A stretch of DNA of 64,000 nucleotides from an uncultured Eggerthellaceae bacterium (GTDB taxonomy: Bacteria; Actinomycetota; Coriobacteriia; Coriobacteriales; Eggerthellaceae), in contig CAJUQK010000007.1 of NCBI GenBank assembly GCA_910588205.1, positions 13,717 through 77,716 of the forward strand, in the 5' to 3' direction. Below the pieces are notes generated by a model that did not search any database, was not told the origin of the DNA, and worked only from the letters and a program-made list of their open reading frames with translations. How positions within the stretch are numbered: the stretch's first letter is position 1; each line of letters opens with the position of its first letter. Positions 34,206 to 43,037 of this stretch are shown here, piece by piece. Both the position numbers and the translations under genes were made by a program.

Positions 34206-36701
34206 TTACGGCTTCATCGGCTCGAAGTCATCACGCCAACCGCCCCGTTCGACGATCTGGACGCCTGCGGGCGTGTCGCCCTCTTTCCATTTATATATGC
34301 GGCAACGGGTGCACTTGATGGGGCTGCCGATACCACCAGGACCTGCTTGGAAGTTGCGGGTCAAGTTGTTCACGTTGTACTCGAAGCAGTCGTAGAGGTT
34401 AGGAGAAGCGCCCTCCGTCTCAGGCTTCCACCAACCGTGCTCTGCGGAGATGCAGTCATCCGGAATGCCCTCGAAGACCTTGACCATTTGACGGCAACGA
34501 CCCTCATGGTTCTCCATCCAGATCCAGTCGCCATCCTGCAGGTCGTAGTCTGCTGCCGTCTTCGGAGAGACCTTCACGAGCGGTTCAGGATGGAACTCGC
34601 GCATGGTCTCAGCCATGCGGTGCTCGGTGTGGAAGAACTCGTAGGAACGAGCGCCGTTGATCATGTAGAACGGCAGCTCCTCCATGATCTCAGGGGTGGT
34701 CTCCCAGGTCTCCGGCGCTGGTGTGTAGATGGGCATCGGCGGGATCCCCCAAGCAGTGAAGATGGAGGGGATGAGCTCGATGCGGCCGGAAGCCGTATTG
34801 AAGCCCTTCTGACCATCAGGCCGCAGAAGACCCTTCTCGTGCTTGTCATAGGTGGCGTTCCACTCATCGTAAGCATGGCCGCAGGCGTTCTTCACCAGCT
34901 GATCGAAGGTATAGGGGCACTTCGTCGATATGGTGGGGCCGCCTTCTTCGGACACCGAGGTATGACCCCAGTCCTCATCGGTGGCGGCAGAGAAGTTCGC
35001 CTTCTTCACCTGGCCATCCTCCCCTACCACGGCAAGGTCGGTCAGCAGGTAGTCGTTGATGAAGTCTTCCGGGGAATCCCAGCGGACGAACAGCTCAGGA
35101 TTCAGGCGCTTGCCCAGCCAAAGGGCTATCTCCTCATCAGACTTCGCCTCATAGAAGGAGGTGACCTTCTTCATGGCGCGCAGAGGCGTCCACCAGGTAC
35201 GAGCAGAATCGCGTTCCACGGACATGGAGACCGGCAGGATCAGGTCAGCGATGGCGATCATCGTAGGGGTGATCATGGGGTCGGCGTACACGATGAAGGG
35301 GATCTTCGACATGTACTTGTAAGCGCGCGCCGCAGCACCCTCATGACCTGCGAAGGCATTGCAGGACTGGGCATAGAGCATCTTGATGGGATAATCCTCG
35401 CCATTGACGGGGATCTTCTCCGCCTCCAGTACAGAAGCCATGGCATCGCAGTTGGACATACCCACGAAGTCCATGCCCTCATCCCCCACCATCCACTTGC
35501 GGAACTTGCGGGCCAAAGCGCCCTCGTCCGCATAGAGGTCAACGGAGGAGTATCCGGCATTGATGTCGAAGGAGTTGTGCACCAGCACATGGGTGCCCGG
35601 CTTCTCGATGTTCCCGCAGATGGCCATCAGGTCGCAGACCGCCTCGGTCCAGTGCATGGCGGATGAGGTACCCGCGTCGAAGACGAGGCCCCACTGGATG
35701 GCACCCCTATCAGCATTGGCATACAAACGGGCGGAGCCCACGATGTCATCCACCGGTACGCCGGTGATCTTGGAAGCCCACTCAGGGGTGTACTGCTTGC
35801 AGTGCTCCTTCAACTCATCATAGTAGGCGCACCACAGCTCCACGAACTCATGGTCGATCAGGTCCTCTTCCATGATGACGTTGAGCCACGCCAGGGCCAG
35901 GCAGCAGTCGGTGCCGGGATGCGGACGAAGCCAGTACTCGGCGCGGGCACCCCACCAGGTGAGCACCGGATCGATGGAGACGATCTTCGTGCCCATCTGG
36001 ACGCAGACATTCAGCCAATGGCCCAAGTAGCCATCACCGTTGGACTTGAGCGGCTCATTGCCCCAGACCACCAGCACATCCGGATTCTTCCATTCCGGAT
36101 TCGCATACCTGTCGGGCAGGGTCTCAGAGGCATCAACGATGGGATAGTCACCCAAAGGACCGGCAGCACCGCAGACGCGAGGCATGTAGCACCACCAACC
36201 GGAGAAGTAGATGCCGCCCACGTTCGCGGTGCGGAAGCAAGCGCCGGCTATGAAGGGCACCTGCCAGTTGATGTTGCGGCCCGTGCCATGGCCCACGAGG
36301 ATGGATTCGCGACCGAGCCCCTTATCATCTATCTCCTCTTTGATGTAGGTCTCGATCATGTCGAGCGCCTCTTCCCAAGAGATGCGCTCCCATTTGTTCT
36401 CGCCGCGCTCACCGGCACGCTTCATGGGGTACTTGAGGCGCTGGTCGCTCTCCACCATCTCGATCATATCCAGACAGCGCATGCAGAGCTTGCCGTTGGC
36501 GTAGGGGTCAAGGGGGTCTCCCTCGATCTTCGCCAGCTTCCCGTCCTTGGTGTAGAGCAGCACACCGCAGGAATCATGGCACCCGGGGGCGGAGTAGTTA
36601 TAGGTGCGGGTAACGGTATACCCGTCTTCCTCCCATTGCCACTCCCCTTCGTGGTAGGCCTTGCGGTCGATGCTGTCCAAGAACTCCTGATAATCAACCA
36701 T
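34206..36701 (-). CDS. Molybdopterin-dependent enzyme, catalytic subunit A (catechol-dehydroxylase-like)
   Basis: An 831-residue catalytic subunit. Fe-S ligands are C41-x3-C45...C73-x2-C76; the likely Mo ligand is C171 in GWWCYMPR. The C-terminal dinucleotide-binding half starts near FYMINGARSYEFFH. It is the closest relative of subunit B. No Tat signal is seen; cytoplasmic. AAGGAGGAG precedes the ATG. It is the first gene of the long leftward operon, about 100 bp below the conserved element at 36800-36830 and next to the tandem LuxR genes. A catechol or related aromatic substrate is inferred from family and context only. Confidence 0.85.
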   Translation of the reverse strand: MVDYQEFLDSIDRKAYHEGEWQWEEDGYTVTRTYNYSAPGCHDSCGVLLYTKDGKLAKIEGDPLDPYANGKLCMRCLDMIEMVESDQRLKYPMKRAGERGENKWERISWEEALDMIETYIKEEIDDKGLGRESILVGHGTGRNINWQVPFIAGACFRTANVGGIYFSGWWCYMPRVCGAAGPLGDYPIVDASETLPDRYANPEWKNPDVLVVWGNEPLKSNGDGYLGHWLNVCVQMGTKIVSIDPVLTWWGARAEYWLRPHPGTDCCLALAWLNVIMEEDLIDHEFVELWCAYYDELKEHCKQYTPEWASKITGVPVDDIVGSARLYANADRGAIQWGLVFDAGTSSAMHWTEAVCDLMAICGNIEKPGTHVLVHNSFDINAGYSSVDLYADEGALARKFRKWMVGDEGMDFVGMSNCDAMASVLEAEKIPVNGEDYPIKMLYAQSCNAFAGHEGAAARAYKYMSKIPFIVYADPMITPTMIAIADLILPVSMSVERDSARTWWTPLRAMKKVTSFYEAKSDEEIALWLGKRLNPELFVRWDSPEDFINDYLLTDLAVVGEDGQVKKANFSAATDEDWGHTSVSEEGGPTISTKCPYTFDQLVKNACGHAYDEWNATYDKHEKGLLRPDGQKGFNTASGRIELIPSIFTAWGIPPMPIYTPAPETWETTPEIMEELPFYMINGARSYEFFHTEHRMAETMREFHPEPLVKVSPKTAADYDLQDGDWIWMENHEGRCRQMVKVFEGIPDDCISAEHGWWKPETEGASPNLYDCFEYNVNNLTRNFQAGPGGIGSPIKCTRCRIYKWKEGDTPAGVQIVERGGWRDDFEPMKP

Positions 36702-36799
36702 AAGCTCTCCTCCTTGTTTTCAGCGCACTTCGCGCCAGAGAAGAGGCTACGTCGGGCCAAGAGGGGCTGTCATCACCGTAAGATCAGGGTTTAGGAGCA

Positions 36800-36830
36800 T
36801 ACTCAATTATTGATGATGGCCCTGAACGGG
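36800..36830 (-). promoter_or_regulatory. Conserved promoter-region element upstream of enzyme A (copy 2)
   Basis: Plus-strand reading: TACTCAATTATTGATGATGG, then CC, then CTGAACGGG. It differs from copy 1 (26228-26257) only at the central A/T and in the one- or two-base spacer. The palindromic core CAATTATTG is at 36804-36812. It sits in the 235-bp region between the regulator genes and enzyme A, which holds no other gene. Confidence 0.65.
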
Positions 36831-36936
36831 CATTCTTTCCGGAAGGTCATCTGTTACCCCGTCCCCTGGTATGACGGAAGGGGTATAGTGGGTATGAAGG
36901 ATCCCGGGGCAAAGGATGAGGACCTGGTCCCTGGGA

Positions 36937-38394
36937 CTACTCATCTCCGTAGAGCTTGGTGGACTCTATGACGTCTATGAGCTCTTGTCGGGAATGGACC
37001 CCTACCTTCCGATAGATATTGCGGATATGGGTCTGCACCGTGCTCAAGGATATGACCAGCGCCGCCTCTATGTACTTCGCATTCCTCCCCTGGGTCAGCA
37101 GCAGAAGGATCTCCTGCTGACGCTCCGAGAGCCCGTACTTCTCAGACACGGCCTTGCACCGCAGGCGCCATGAGGAGCGAGGGCTGCTCTTGACCTCAGC
37201 CTCAGAAGAAGGCCGTTCGAATCCGCTTTCCGGATAGCGCGGCTTATGGGAGAAGAATGCCAGCAGACAGAACGCGCCCGCTATGATCACCCCTAGGCAC
37301 GCTGCATATCCTTGAGGGAGCTGGAAGGCGACCGCCCCCAGGACCACCCCGATGGCGAATCCTCCGAAATCCACCGTGCGCGCTTTCGCATAAACGCGGT
37401 AAGGCGAGAGATTGCTCAGCCGAACATGCTCGACCATGGCCGCCCACCCCGAAGCGCAGAAGACCGCGATCAGGGATGTGATGGCGCAAAGCGCCAGCAC
37501 GCGCAGAGGTCCCTCGAACATGAATAGCACCATGAAGGCCATCACCGTCAGGGGTGGAGTGAGTGGAGAGAGGCTCCGCTCGGTGATCGCCTGATGCCAA
37601 AGAGCGTCCACGAAGAGCACGAGGCACACGCAGGCGCTCGTCCCCAAACACCACCAAAGCCCGTCATAGCGGGGAGCATAGGCAAGGACGAAGCCCAGTT
37701 CGAAGAAGCAGCTGGAGAGCATGACCGTAGAAGCCCTTCGGATCCTCGACCGCTTGTCAGAGTCCTTGTTCGTGATCGAAGATGTGAACAGGTCCTTCTG
37801 CAGCTTGATGGTCGTCAGCGCTAAGATGAAGGCCACTGCTGTGATGATGCCCAGTGCTAGGCGGGCAGCGGACACCTCTAAGAGCGATACCCCGAAGCCC
37901 AGGGCCACGCCAAGGCAGAGCCCCAGGGCTATGAAGGCGATGAGCATCCTTCCCTTCTGCTTGCAAAGGCTCACGAACCAGATCATCCCTTGGGCCGCTG
38001 ATCCGGCGCACATCAGGATGAAGAGCATGAGGTTGATACCGGGGTACGCTCCCATCAAAGGCACCGCCTCTACCAGTGCGGCCGCGGCTCCTATCCCTGA
38101 GATGATGACGAGCGGAAGCGCCTTCGAGGCCCCTATCCGCTGAGCGCACAGCCGATAAGCGAAGAAAGCAGCCATGAAGCTCAGAGCCCCTATGCCCTCC
38201 TGCAAAAGGGCACACACCCCGGAGCCATCAAGGCCGAACGGCACTAAGAAGAGGCAGAGGAAGGCAGCAATATAGGACCCGAACCCGATGAATCCGGCGA
38301 TATCCGTGAGATCGAGCATCAAAGAGAAGACGTCCACCGCCACCGATCCGCTCGGCTTCGATGGGCTGCGCCCCTCCTTCTTAGCTTGGGTCAT
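36937..38394 (-). CDS. Membrane LuxR-type regulator 1 (polytopic sensor + HTH)
   Basis: A 485-residue protein. About a dozen hydrophobic segments fill residues ~25-400, resembling an MFS-like fold. A C-terminal LuxR/GerE helix-turn-helix (LSERQQEILLLLTQGRNAKY, then STVQTHIRNIYRKVGVHSRQEL) ends at the C-terminus. Such one-component membrane regulators are abundant in Eggerthellaceae next to reductase operons and probably sense the substrate at the membrane. It starts three bases after the stop of regulator 2, so the two are co-translated. The likely target is the element at 36800-36830. Confidence 0.85.
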   Translation of the reverse strand: MTQAKKEGRSPSKPSGSVAVDVFSLMLDLTDIAGFIGFGSYIAAFLCLFLVPFGLDGSGVCALLQEGIGALSFMAAFFAYRLCAQRIGASKALPLVIISGIGAAAALVEAVPLMGAYPGINLMLFILMCAGSAAQGMIWFVSLCKQKGRMLIAFIALGLCLGVALGFGVSLLEVSAARLALGIITAVAFILALTTIKLQKDLFTSSITNKDSDKRSRIRRASTVMLSSCFFELGFVLAYAPRYDGLWWCLGTSACVCLVLFVDALWHQAITERSLSPLTPPLTVMAFMVLFMFEGPLRVLALCAITSLIAVFCASGWAAMVEHVRLSNLSPYRVYAKARTVDFGGFAIGVVLGAVAFQLPQGYAACLGVIIAGAFCLLAFFSHKPRYPESGFERPSSEAEVKSSPRSSWRLRCKAVSEKYGLSERQQEILLLLTQGRNAKYIEAALVISLSTVQTHIRNIYRKVGVHSRQELIDVIESTKLYGDE

Positions 38395-38397
38395 GGA

Positions 38398-39954
38398 TCA
38401 CACCTCCTCGTCACTGTTCGAAGCGCTCTCCCAAAGGGATGACAGTCCTTCTTCCCCTTCCACCAGATCGATCAGCTCTTGCTGGGAATGGAGTCCTGTC
38501 TTCTTGTATATGGCACCTACGTGGGCTTTGACCGTATGGGGTGATATGACCAGGTGCTCTTGGATGAAGGCCGTATTCCTCCCGCGAGCCAGGAGGAAGA
38601 AGACCTCTTGCTGCCGCTCGGTCAGGCCATAGAGCACCCCCAGGCTATCGCAGCGCCGCCGCAGTAGCAGGTTATACTCCGCCAAGGGTCCTGGAGCCGC
38701 TGCTTGCACACCCTCACCCTCTAAGGGGTCCTGCTCTGCCAGAGAGCGGGTCTCGTCCCCTGGATAGAAGCTCTTCGTGGTGAGCATGGAGAAGACGATG
38801 ATGAATATGACCACCACGACAAGGACCCAGACCTGCAAGGTGACATCTCCGAACATGTCACTGGTGGTAGCGAAACCGCCGAAGGCCAACCCGAAGAACA
38901 GCCCTGCAGTAGCGTAGCCACGCATGGAGGGGAACGCCCGAAAGACCGATAGCTCCTCTAAGACCATATGCTCGCACGTAGCGAAGAAGGCGGTTGCATA
39001 GGGCAGCAACGAGAACACGAAGGCAACAGCCATGGGCAGGAAGCGCCATGGCTCAGGGAGGACGAGCACCATCAAGAAAGCAGACACGATGACCGGCAAG
39101 AAGAGCTTCCGGATGAGCTTCTCGCGGATGACGAAGCGATGGAGCGTATCCATGAAGAGGATGACCATCACCAGGAACGTGCCTCCCATGACGCACGCAG
39201 GCAACAAGGGGTCGCTGCATACAGGCGGCAGGAGCCAAGCCAAAGAGAAGCCCTGGGCCATGGAGCCGATGATGGTCAGGAGACACGACCGCCAGGTGAT
39301 GAGATTCCTCACATCCGTCTGCTTCACATCGTGGTCAGAGAATCCGTGAGCCTTCGCGAACCGAGCTCCTAAGATGAGATAGCAGAGGGGTGATATCACC
39401 CCGTAGGCCAAGATGACGAAGGTAGAAAAGGGGGCCATGACCAGCATGAGTCCAAAAGACCAGAACACCCCCAGCGCCATGACGGCTGAGAAGATGAGCC
39501 GCGTGCGCAAACGTGGCTGGGAACAGAGGAGATCGACCCAAAGAGACATCCCCACCGCACAGCCAACGCCTGCGAAGAGGATCTTGATCACTGTGAGGGA
39601 TACCCCTCCCCCAAGCGGAAAGAACGCTACCAGAGCTGACACCAAGGCCACGGTCCCACCCACCCAGCGGTGAGACTGCATGAGAGAGGCTCCCATGGAC
39701 ATGACGAAGTAGACTAGGAACGTAGCGATGACGAACCCCATGATCCCATGAAGGGGCTCCATGGAACCTCCGGATGCATAGAGAAGGTCAGGGCGCAGCA
39801 ACAGAGAAAGATGCCACCCTACGCAAAGCGATGCCCCGAGGACTCCACCAACGGAATAGGCATTGATACAGAGCCAGCCATCCTGCTCCCCGGCTTCAGA
39901 TGCCGCGCTTACCGGATGAGCGCTCGGGCGGTTCTTGAAGACAAGGCCTCTCAT
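38398..39954 (-). CDS. Membrane LuxR-type regulator 2 (polytopic sensor + HTH)
   Basis: A 518-residue paralogue of regulator 1 with the same plan: about 12 hydrophobic segments from residue ~35 to ~390, a polar linker, then a LuxR helix-turn-helix (LTERQQEVFFLLARGRNTAF, then HTVKAHVGAIYKKTGLHSQQEL). It is the first gene of the two-gene regulator operon. Having two sensors in tandem suggests a heteromer or two related ligands for the two related enzymes. Confidence 0.85.
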   Translation of the reverse strand: MRGLVFKNRPSAHPVSAASEAGEQDGWLCINAYSVGGVLGASLCVGWHLSLLLRPDLLYASGGSMEPLHGIMGFVIATFLVYFVMSMGASLMQSHRWVGGTVALVSALVAFFPLGGGVSLTVIKILFAGVGCAVGMSLWVDLLCSQPRLRTRLIFSAVMALGVFWSFGLMLVMAPFSTFVILAYGVISPLCYLILGARFAKAHGFSDHDVKQTDVRNLITWRSCLLTIIGSMAQGFSLAWLLPPVCSDPLLPACVMGGTFLVMVILFMDTLHRFVIREKLIRKLFLPVIVSAFLMVLVLPEPWRFLPMAVAFVFSLLPYATAFFATCEHMVLEELSVFRAFPSMRGYATAGLFFGLAFGGFATTSDMFGDVTLQVWVLVVVVIFIIVFSMLTTKSFYPGDETRSLAEQDPLEGEGVQAAAPGPLAEYNLLLRRRCDSLGVLYGLTERQQEVFFLLARGRNTAFIQEHLVISPHTVKAHVGAIYKKTGLHSQQELIDLVEGEEGLSSLWESASNSDEEV

Positions 39955-40019
39955 GTCACCTCATTCCTCCCCGCAAGGGCATTGCCAAAAGGGTTGATGA
40001 CGTTCTTGCCTAGGACGGG

Positions 40020-40205
40020 TTAGGCATCATCATCCTGCGTGCCGCTGTCATCAGTTCCTGCAACCATCCCCGGAGGAGCGGGGAATTCCATACCGCAAGC
40101 CTCGCAAACGCGGACATGAGGGTCATTCTCATAGCCGCAGCGGCCGCACAGTCCCGGACCGGGCATGCGCCCGCACTTGTTGCAGTGGGTACATGGATAG
40201 CACAT
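40020..40205 (-). CDS. Small zinc-ribbon protein (MCYPCT family), copy 2
   Basis: A 61-residue homologue of the protein at 22458-22703. It opens MCYPCTHCNKCG and has eight cysteines in two sets (C2, C5, C8, C11; C20, C23, C34, C37), with an acidic tail. A G-rich ribosome-site-like run lies upstream. It lies 65 bp upstream of LuxR regulator 2 on the same strand, so it may be co-transcribed with the regulators. The function is unknown. Confidence 0.6.
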   Translation of the reverse strand: MCYPCTHCNKCGRMPGPGLCGRCGYENDPHVRVCEACGMEFPAPPGMVAGTDDSGTQDDDA

Positions 40206-40303
40206 CTGCGATCAAGCCCCCCCCTCGTACCATTGCTGTGATGATACGAGACCCCATCCTCCGAAGACATTCCCTCAACATGGTTATCCTTGGACGAATG
40301 CGC

Positions 40304-40322
40304 CTAATACTAGCTGTATTAG
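40304..40322. promoter_or_regulatory. Hairpin/palindrome in the 315-bp intergenic region
   Basis: The intergenic stretch 40206-40520 holds a 7-bp perfect inverted repeat, CTAATAC-tagct-GTATTAG. It lies between the divergent zinc-ribbon and surface-protein genes and could be an operator. The rest of the stretch shows only the promoter noted separately. Confidence 0.3.
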
Positions 40323-40439
40323 AGAGGGCTCCTAGCTTGCCTTTTGGACGAGCGCTCAAGAGAAGAGGGTTGGAAGCGCAGCGACAAGAGCGCGGTTCTC
40401 ACCACTTCTGGTTTTGCGAAGGATTGTCCCGGTTGAGGG

Positions 40440-40468
40440 TTGAAAGCATAGTGCAACTAGGGTAGATT
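40440..40468 (+). promoter_or_regulatory. Candidate sigma-70-type promoter of the surface protein gene
   Basis: TTGAAA (40440-40445), a 17-bp spacer, then TAGATT (40463-40468), about 50 bp before the surface-protein ATG, which has the strong ribosome site GAGGAGGCGGAG. It fits the consensus spacing well. Confidence 0.5.
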
Positions 40469-40520
40469 CTTACTCTAAGTAACCATTTGATTACATTCTC
40501 TTCACTCAGAGGAGGCGGAG

Positions 40521-42980
40521 ATGCATTCCGAGCAAAAGACCCTAGCCCAGGAACCCTCGCTTTCAAGCCCCCATCCCGGTAGCGGTAAGGGAGGCATCGG
40601 CTTGGGAGCGCGGACAGGCCACCTGGCTATGGCGGGTCTTCTTGCGCTCACCCCCGCCGCCGCGCCCATCGTCGCCTTCGCTGAAACCCCTGAGACCCCC
40701 CCCTCCTCAGAAACCGAGAGCGGCGCCCTCACGGTGGCTGACCTGGTCTATGTCAACCCCTGCAAAGAGCAGTTAGATGCAGTGCAGGCAGAATTCGATC
40801 GCGTTGCCGCTTGGTTCGAACCCATTGATGCAGAGCATCGTCAGCACACCGCCGTGAAGGATGCGGCTGTGAAGGGTCACGCTGATGCTGCCTCTTCGGT
40901 CAAAGCTGCCGAGGCACGGGCTCGGGGGTACATCTCAGATATCGTGCTTGGCTCTCAGGAGGATGTCCGCAAAGCCGATGCAGCGGTGGTCTCCGCCAAG
41001 AAGAAGCTGGAAGAAGCCAAAGCTGGCTTGGCCCAGGCTGACCAGGCGAAGAAGGATGCGGATGCAACGGCAGCAGCCGCCCTCGCTGCATGGGAGGCGG
41101 CTCAGGCAGCCGCTCCAGGAGTGAGCGAATCCAGCATCCAGGCTGCCAAGCAGGCTGTGGATGCAGCCAAAACAGCCTACGACCAGGCTCTGTCAAAGGT
41201 GACCACTACCGATGCAGCCCAGAAGCGCGCTCAAGCTGACTACGATCGTGCCGTAGCGGTGAGGGATGCCGCTGAGGAAGACCGGGACAAGGCGCTCTCA
41301 GCCCTCTCTGCTACTACGACCCACAGGAAGGCTGCAGAGGCGGCTCTGGATGCTGCCAAGACCGAGCTCGCACGCCAAGAGGAGGCAGCGGAAGGGGCCT
41401 TAGCGGGAGCCCAACAGAAGGTAGACGAAGCCAAAGCGGCCCTTGATATCGCTAACGCTAGCTACAGGGATGCACAGGCAGCCCAGAATGCAGCTCAAGC
41501 AGACTACGATACAGCCAGCGGTGAGGTGGCAGCCGCCGAAGAGGCATTGGCGAAAGCCGAAACGGACGTAGCAGCAGCCTATCAAGCGGTGACCGATGCT
41601 AAAGATCAGCTTGCAGCCGACCAGGCAACATTGGCAAGCGCGGAGCAAGAATACTCTGATCTCAGCTCAGAGATCGCTGAAGCTGGAAACGAAGTGAACC
41701 TCTGCGAGAATGACCTACAGATAGCTGAGGCTCTGGGTGATGCTGATGCCATCGCTCAAGCCAAAGCAGCGTTGGCTGCGGCAGAAGCACACCGAACAGA
41801 TCTGGTCGCTCAACAGCGCGCCGTTGACAGACAGATCACTGCCCTCGAACAAGCCATCGCCGATGCTCCCGCCAAGATCCAGGCCGCACAAGATGCCATC
41901 CCTCTTGCTGAGGCAGCCATCGCTCCTGCTAAGGCAGCCCTTGCTGAAAAGCAAGGGATCCAGCAACAGAAGCTGGAGGCCCTCGATCAGAAGAAGGGCC
42001 TCACGGCAGCAGCCTTGACCGGCGTCCAGGATGCCCAAACGGCCTTGGATAAAGCCGAAGATGACCTGAAGCATGCCGCTCCTGCAGACCTGGCAGCGGC
42101 TCGGAAAGCTGTGGAGGATGCCGAAGCGGTATTGGATAGCTGGACCCAGAAGGAAACCGAAGCTACAGAAGCCAAAGACCGAGCGGAGGCAGCCTTGGCT
42201 CAGGCCGAAGGCTCTGTCACTGATGCCCAGGCAGCCCTGAACACTGCCAGCACCGCTGCCAGCACCGCCCTGCAAGAGGCCGAAGACGCTCAGCGAACCT
42301 TGGAGAATGCTCAGCAGGAGTATCAAAGACAAACGAACGCCTATCAGGATGTTCTGGCGGCCAAGATCGTCTATGATGCAGCAGCCGGACAGCTTAAGCT
42401 GGCTGAGGATGCCTATACCACGGCTAGCCAGAAGGTAGCAACTGCCACTGACGTGGTCTCTGCAGCAGAAGCCAGCAAAACAGCTGCCCAGGCCGACGCG
42501 GATGCCATCCTCGCTCTCAACCTTGACTACGACAGCATCTACATCGAACTAAAGGGCCAGCAAACCGCCTCTGCGAGCCGCATACAATCCCGCATAGACA
42601 CCAATGCCATCCAGGGCCAAGCAAGGGTCTTGGTCAGCGCCGTCATGGATGCTGAGCGGATCCGAGATGATGCGAAGGTCAAGATGGATGAGGCCCTGGA
42701 GCTCTATGGTCAGCAATCTGAGGTATACAACCGCCAGAAGATAGTCTATGACCGAGCTCTTGAGAACCTGACCCTGGCTCAGGCATTCTACGATGCCGCC
42801 GTGGCCCGGCAGGAGGCCGAAGAGCAAGCCGCCCTGAAGCGCAACCAACAGTCTATGGGCGAACCCTTGGCCCAGACAGGTGATACCGCCCTCAGGAATG
42901 CTGCCCTCATCGGTACCCTGGCCGCTGCAGCCGTGGTCACCGCTGGGCTCAGCTCTCGCCGCAAGCGAAGCCGTCAGTAG
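40521..42980 (+). CDS. Sortase-anchored Ala-rich coiled-coil surface protein
   Basis: An 819-residue exported protein. The signal peptide is residues about 33-54, with likely cleavage after VAFA. The bulk (about 75-770) is a long Ala/Glu/Lys/Asp-rich coiled coil with heptad-like repeats (AxxALxxAKxxL and similar). The end is a cell-wall sorting signal: LAQTGD at 783-788, a hydrophobic stretch, and the basic tail SSRRKRSRQ. The motif deviates from LPxTG (Ala for Pro). The protein should extend from the cell wall like a stalk. No sortase gene is in the window and no adhesin domain is visible, so the partner is unknown. Confidence 0.8.
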   Translation: MHSEQKTLAQEPSLSSPHPGSGKGGIGLGARTGHLAMAGLLALTPAAAPIVAFAETPETPPSSETESGALTVADLVYVNPCKEQLDAVQAEFDRVAAWFEPIDAEHRQHTAVKDAAVKGHADAASSVKAAEARARGYISDIVLGSQEDVRKADAAVVSAKKKLEEAKAGLAQADQAKKDADATAAAALAAWEAAQAAAPGVSESSIQAAKQAVDAAKTAYDQALSKVTTTDAAQKRAQADYDRAVAVRDAAEEDRDKALSALSATTTHRKAAEAALDAAKTELARQEEAAEGALAGAQQKVDEAKAALDIANASYRDAQAAQNAAQADYDTASGEVAAAEEALAKAETDVAAAYQAVTDAKDQLAADQATLASAEQEYSDLSSEIAEAGNEVNLCENDLQIAEALGDADAIAQAKAALAAAEAHRTDLVAQQRAVDRQITALEQAIADAPAKIQAAQDAIPLAEAAIAPAKAALAEKQGIQQQKLEALDQKKGLTAAALTGVQDAQTALDKAEDDLKHAAPADLAAARKAVEDAEAVLDSWTQKETEATEAKDRAEAALAQAEGSVTDAQAALNTASTAASTALQEAEDAQRTLENAQQEYQRQTNAYQDVLAAKIVYDAAAGQLKLAEDAYTTASQKVATATDVVSAAEASKTAAQADADAILALNLDYDSIYIELKGQQTASASRIQSRIDTNAIQGQARVLVSAVMDAERIRDDAKVKMDEALELYGQQSEVYNRQKIVYDRALENLTLAQAFYDAAVARQEAEEQAALKRNQQSMGEPLAQTGDTALRNAALIGTLAAAAVVTAGLSSRRKRSRQ

Positions 42981-43001
42981 CCAACCGGAGTGATCCCCAC
43001 C

Positions 43002-43021
43002 GGGCCGGACGTGTTCGGCCC
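43002..43021 (+). terminator. Hairpin after the surface protein gene (terminator-like)
   Basis: GGGCCG-gacgtgtt-CGGCCC lies 22 bp after the stop codon. No T-run follows, so it may be a weak terminator or an RNA-stabilising hairpin. Confidence 0.4.
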
Positions 43022-43037
43022 CCACGAAGGACCTATC

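Noticed and set aside
34194..35666. A 490-codon open frame opposite enzyme A
   Set aside because: Same reason: a shadow of a conserved gene, with low-complexity His/Arg/Gly-rich translation.
22719..36701. Membrane-bound respiratory DMSO-reductase-type complex
   Set aside because: No NrfD/DmsC-like anchor gene and no Tat signals are present; the ferredoxins carry two clusters, not four.
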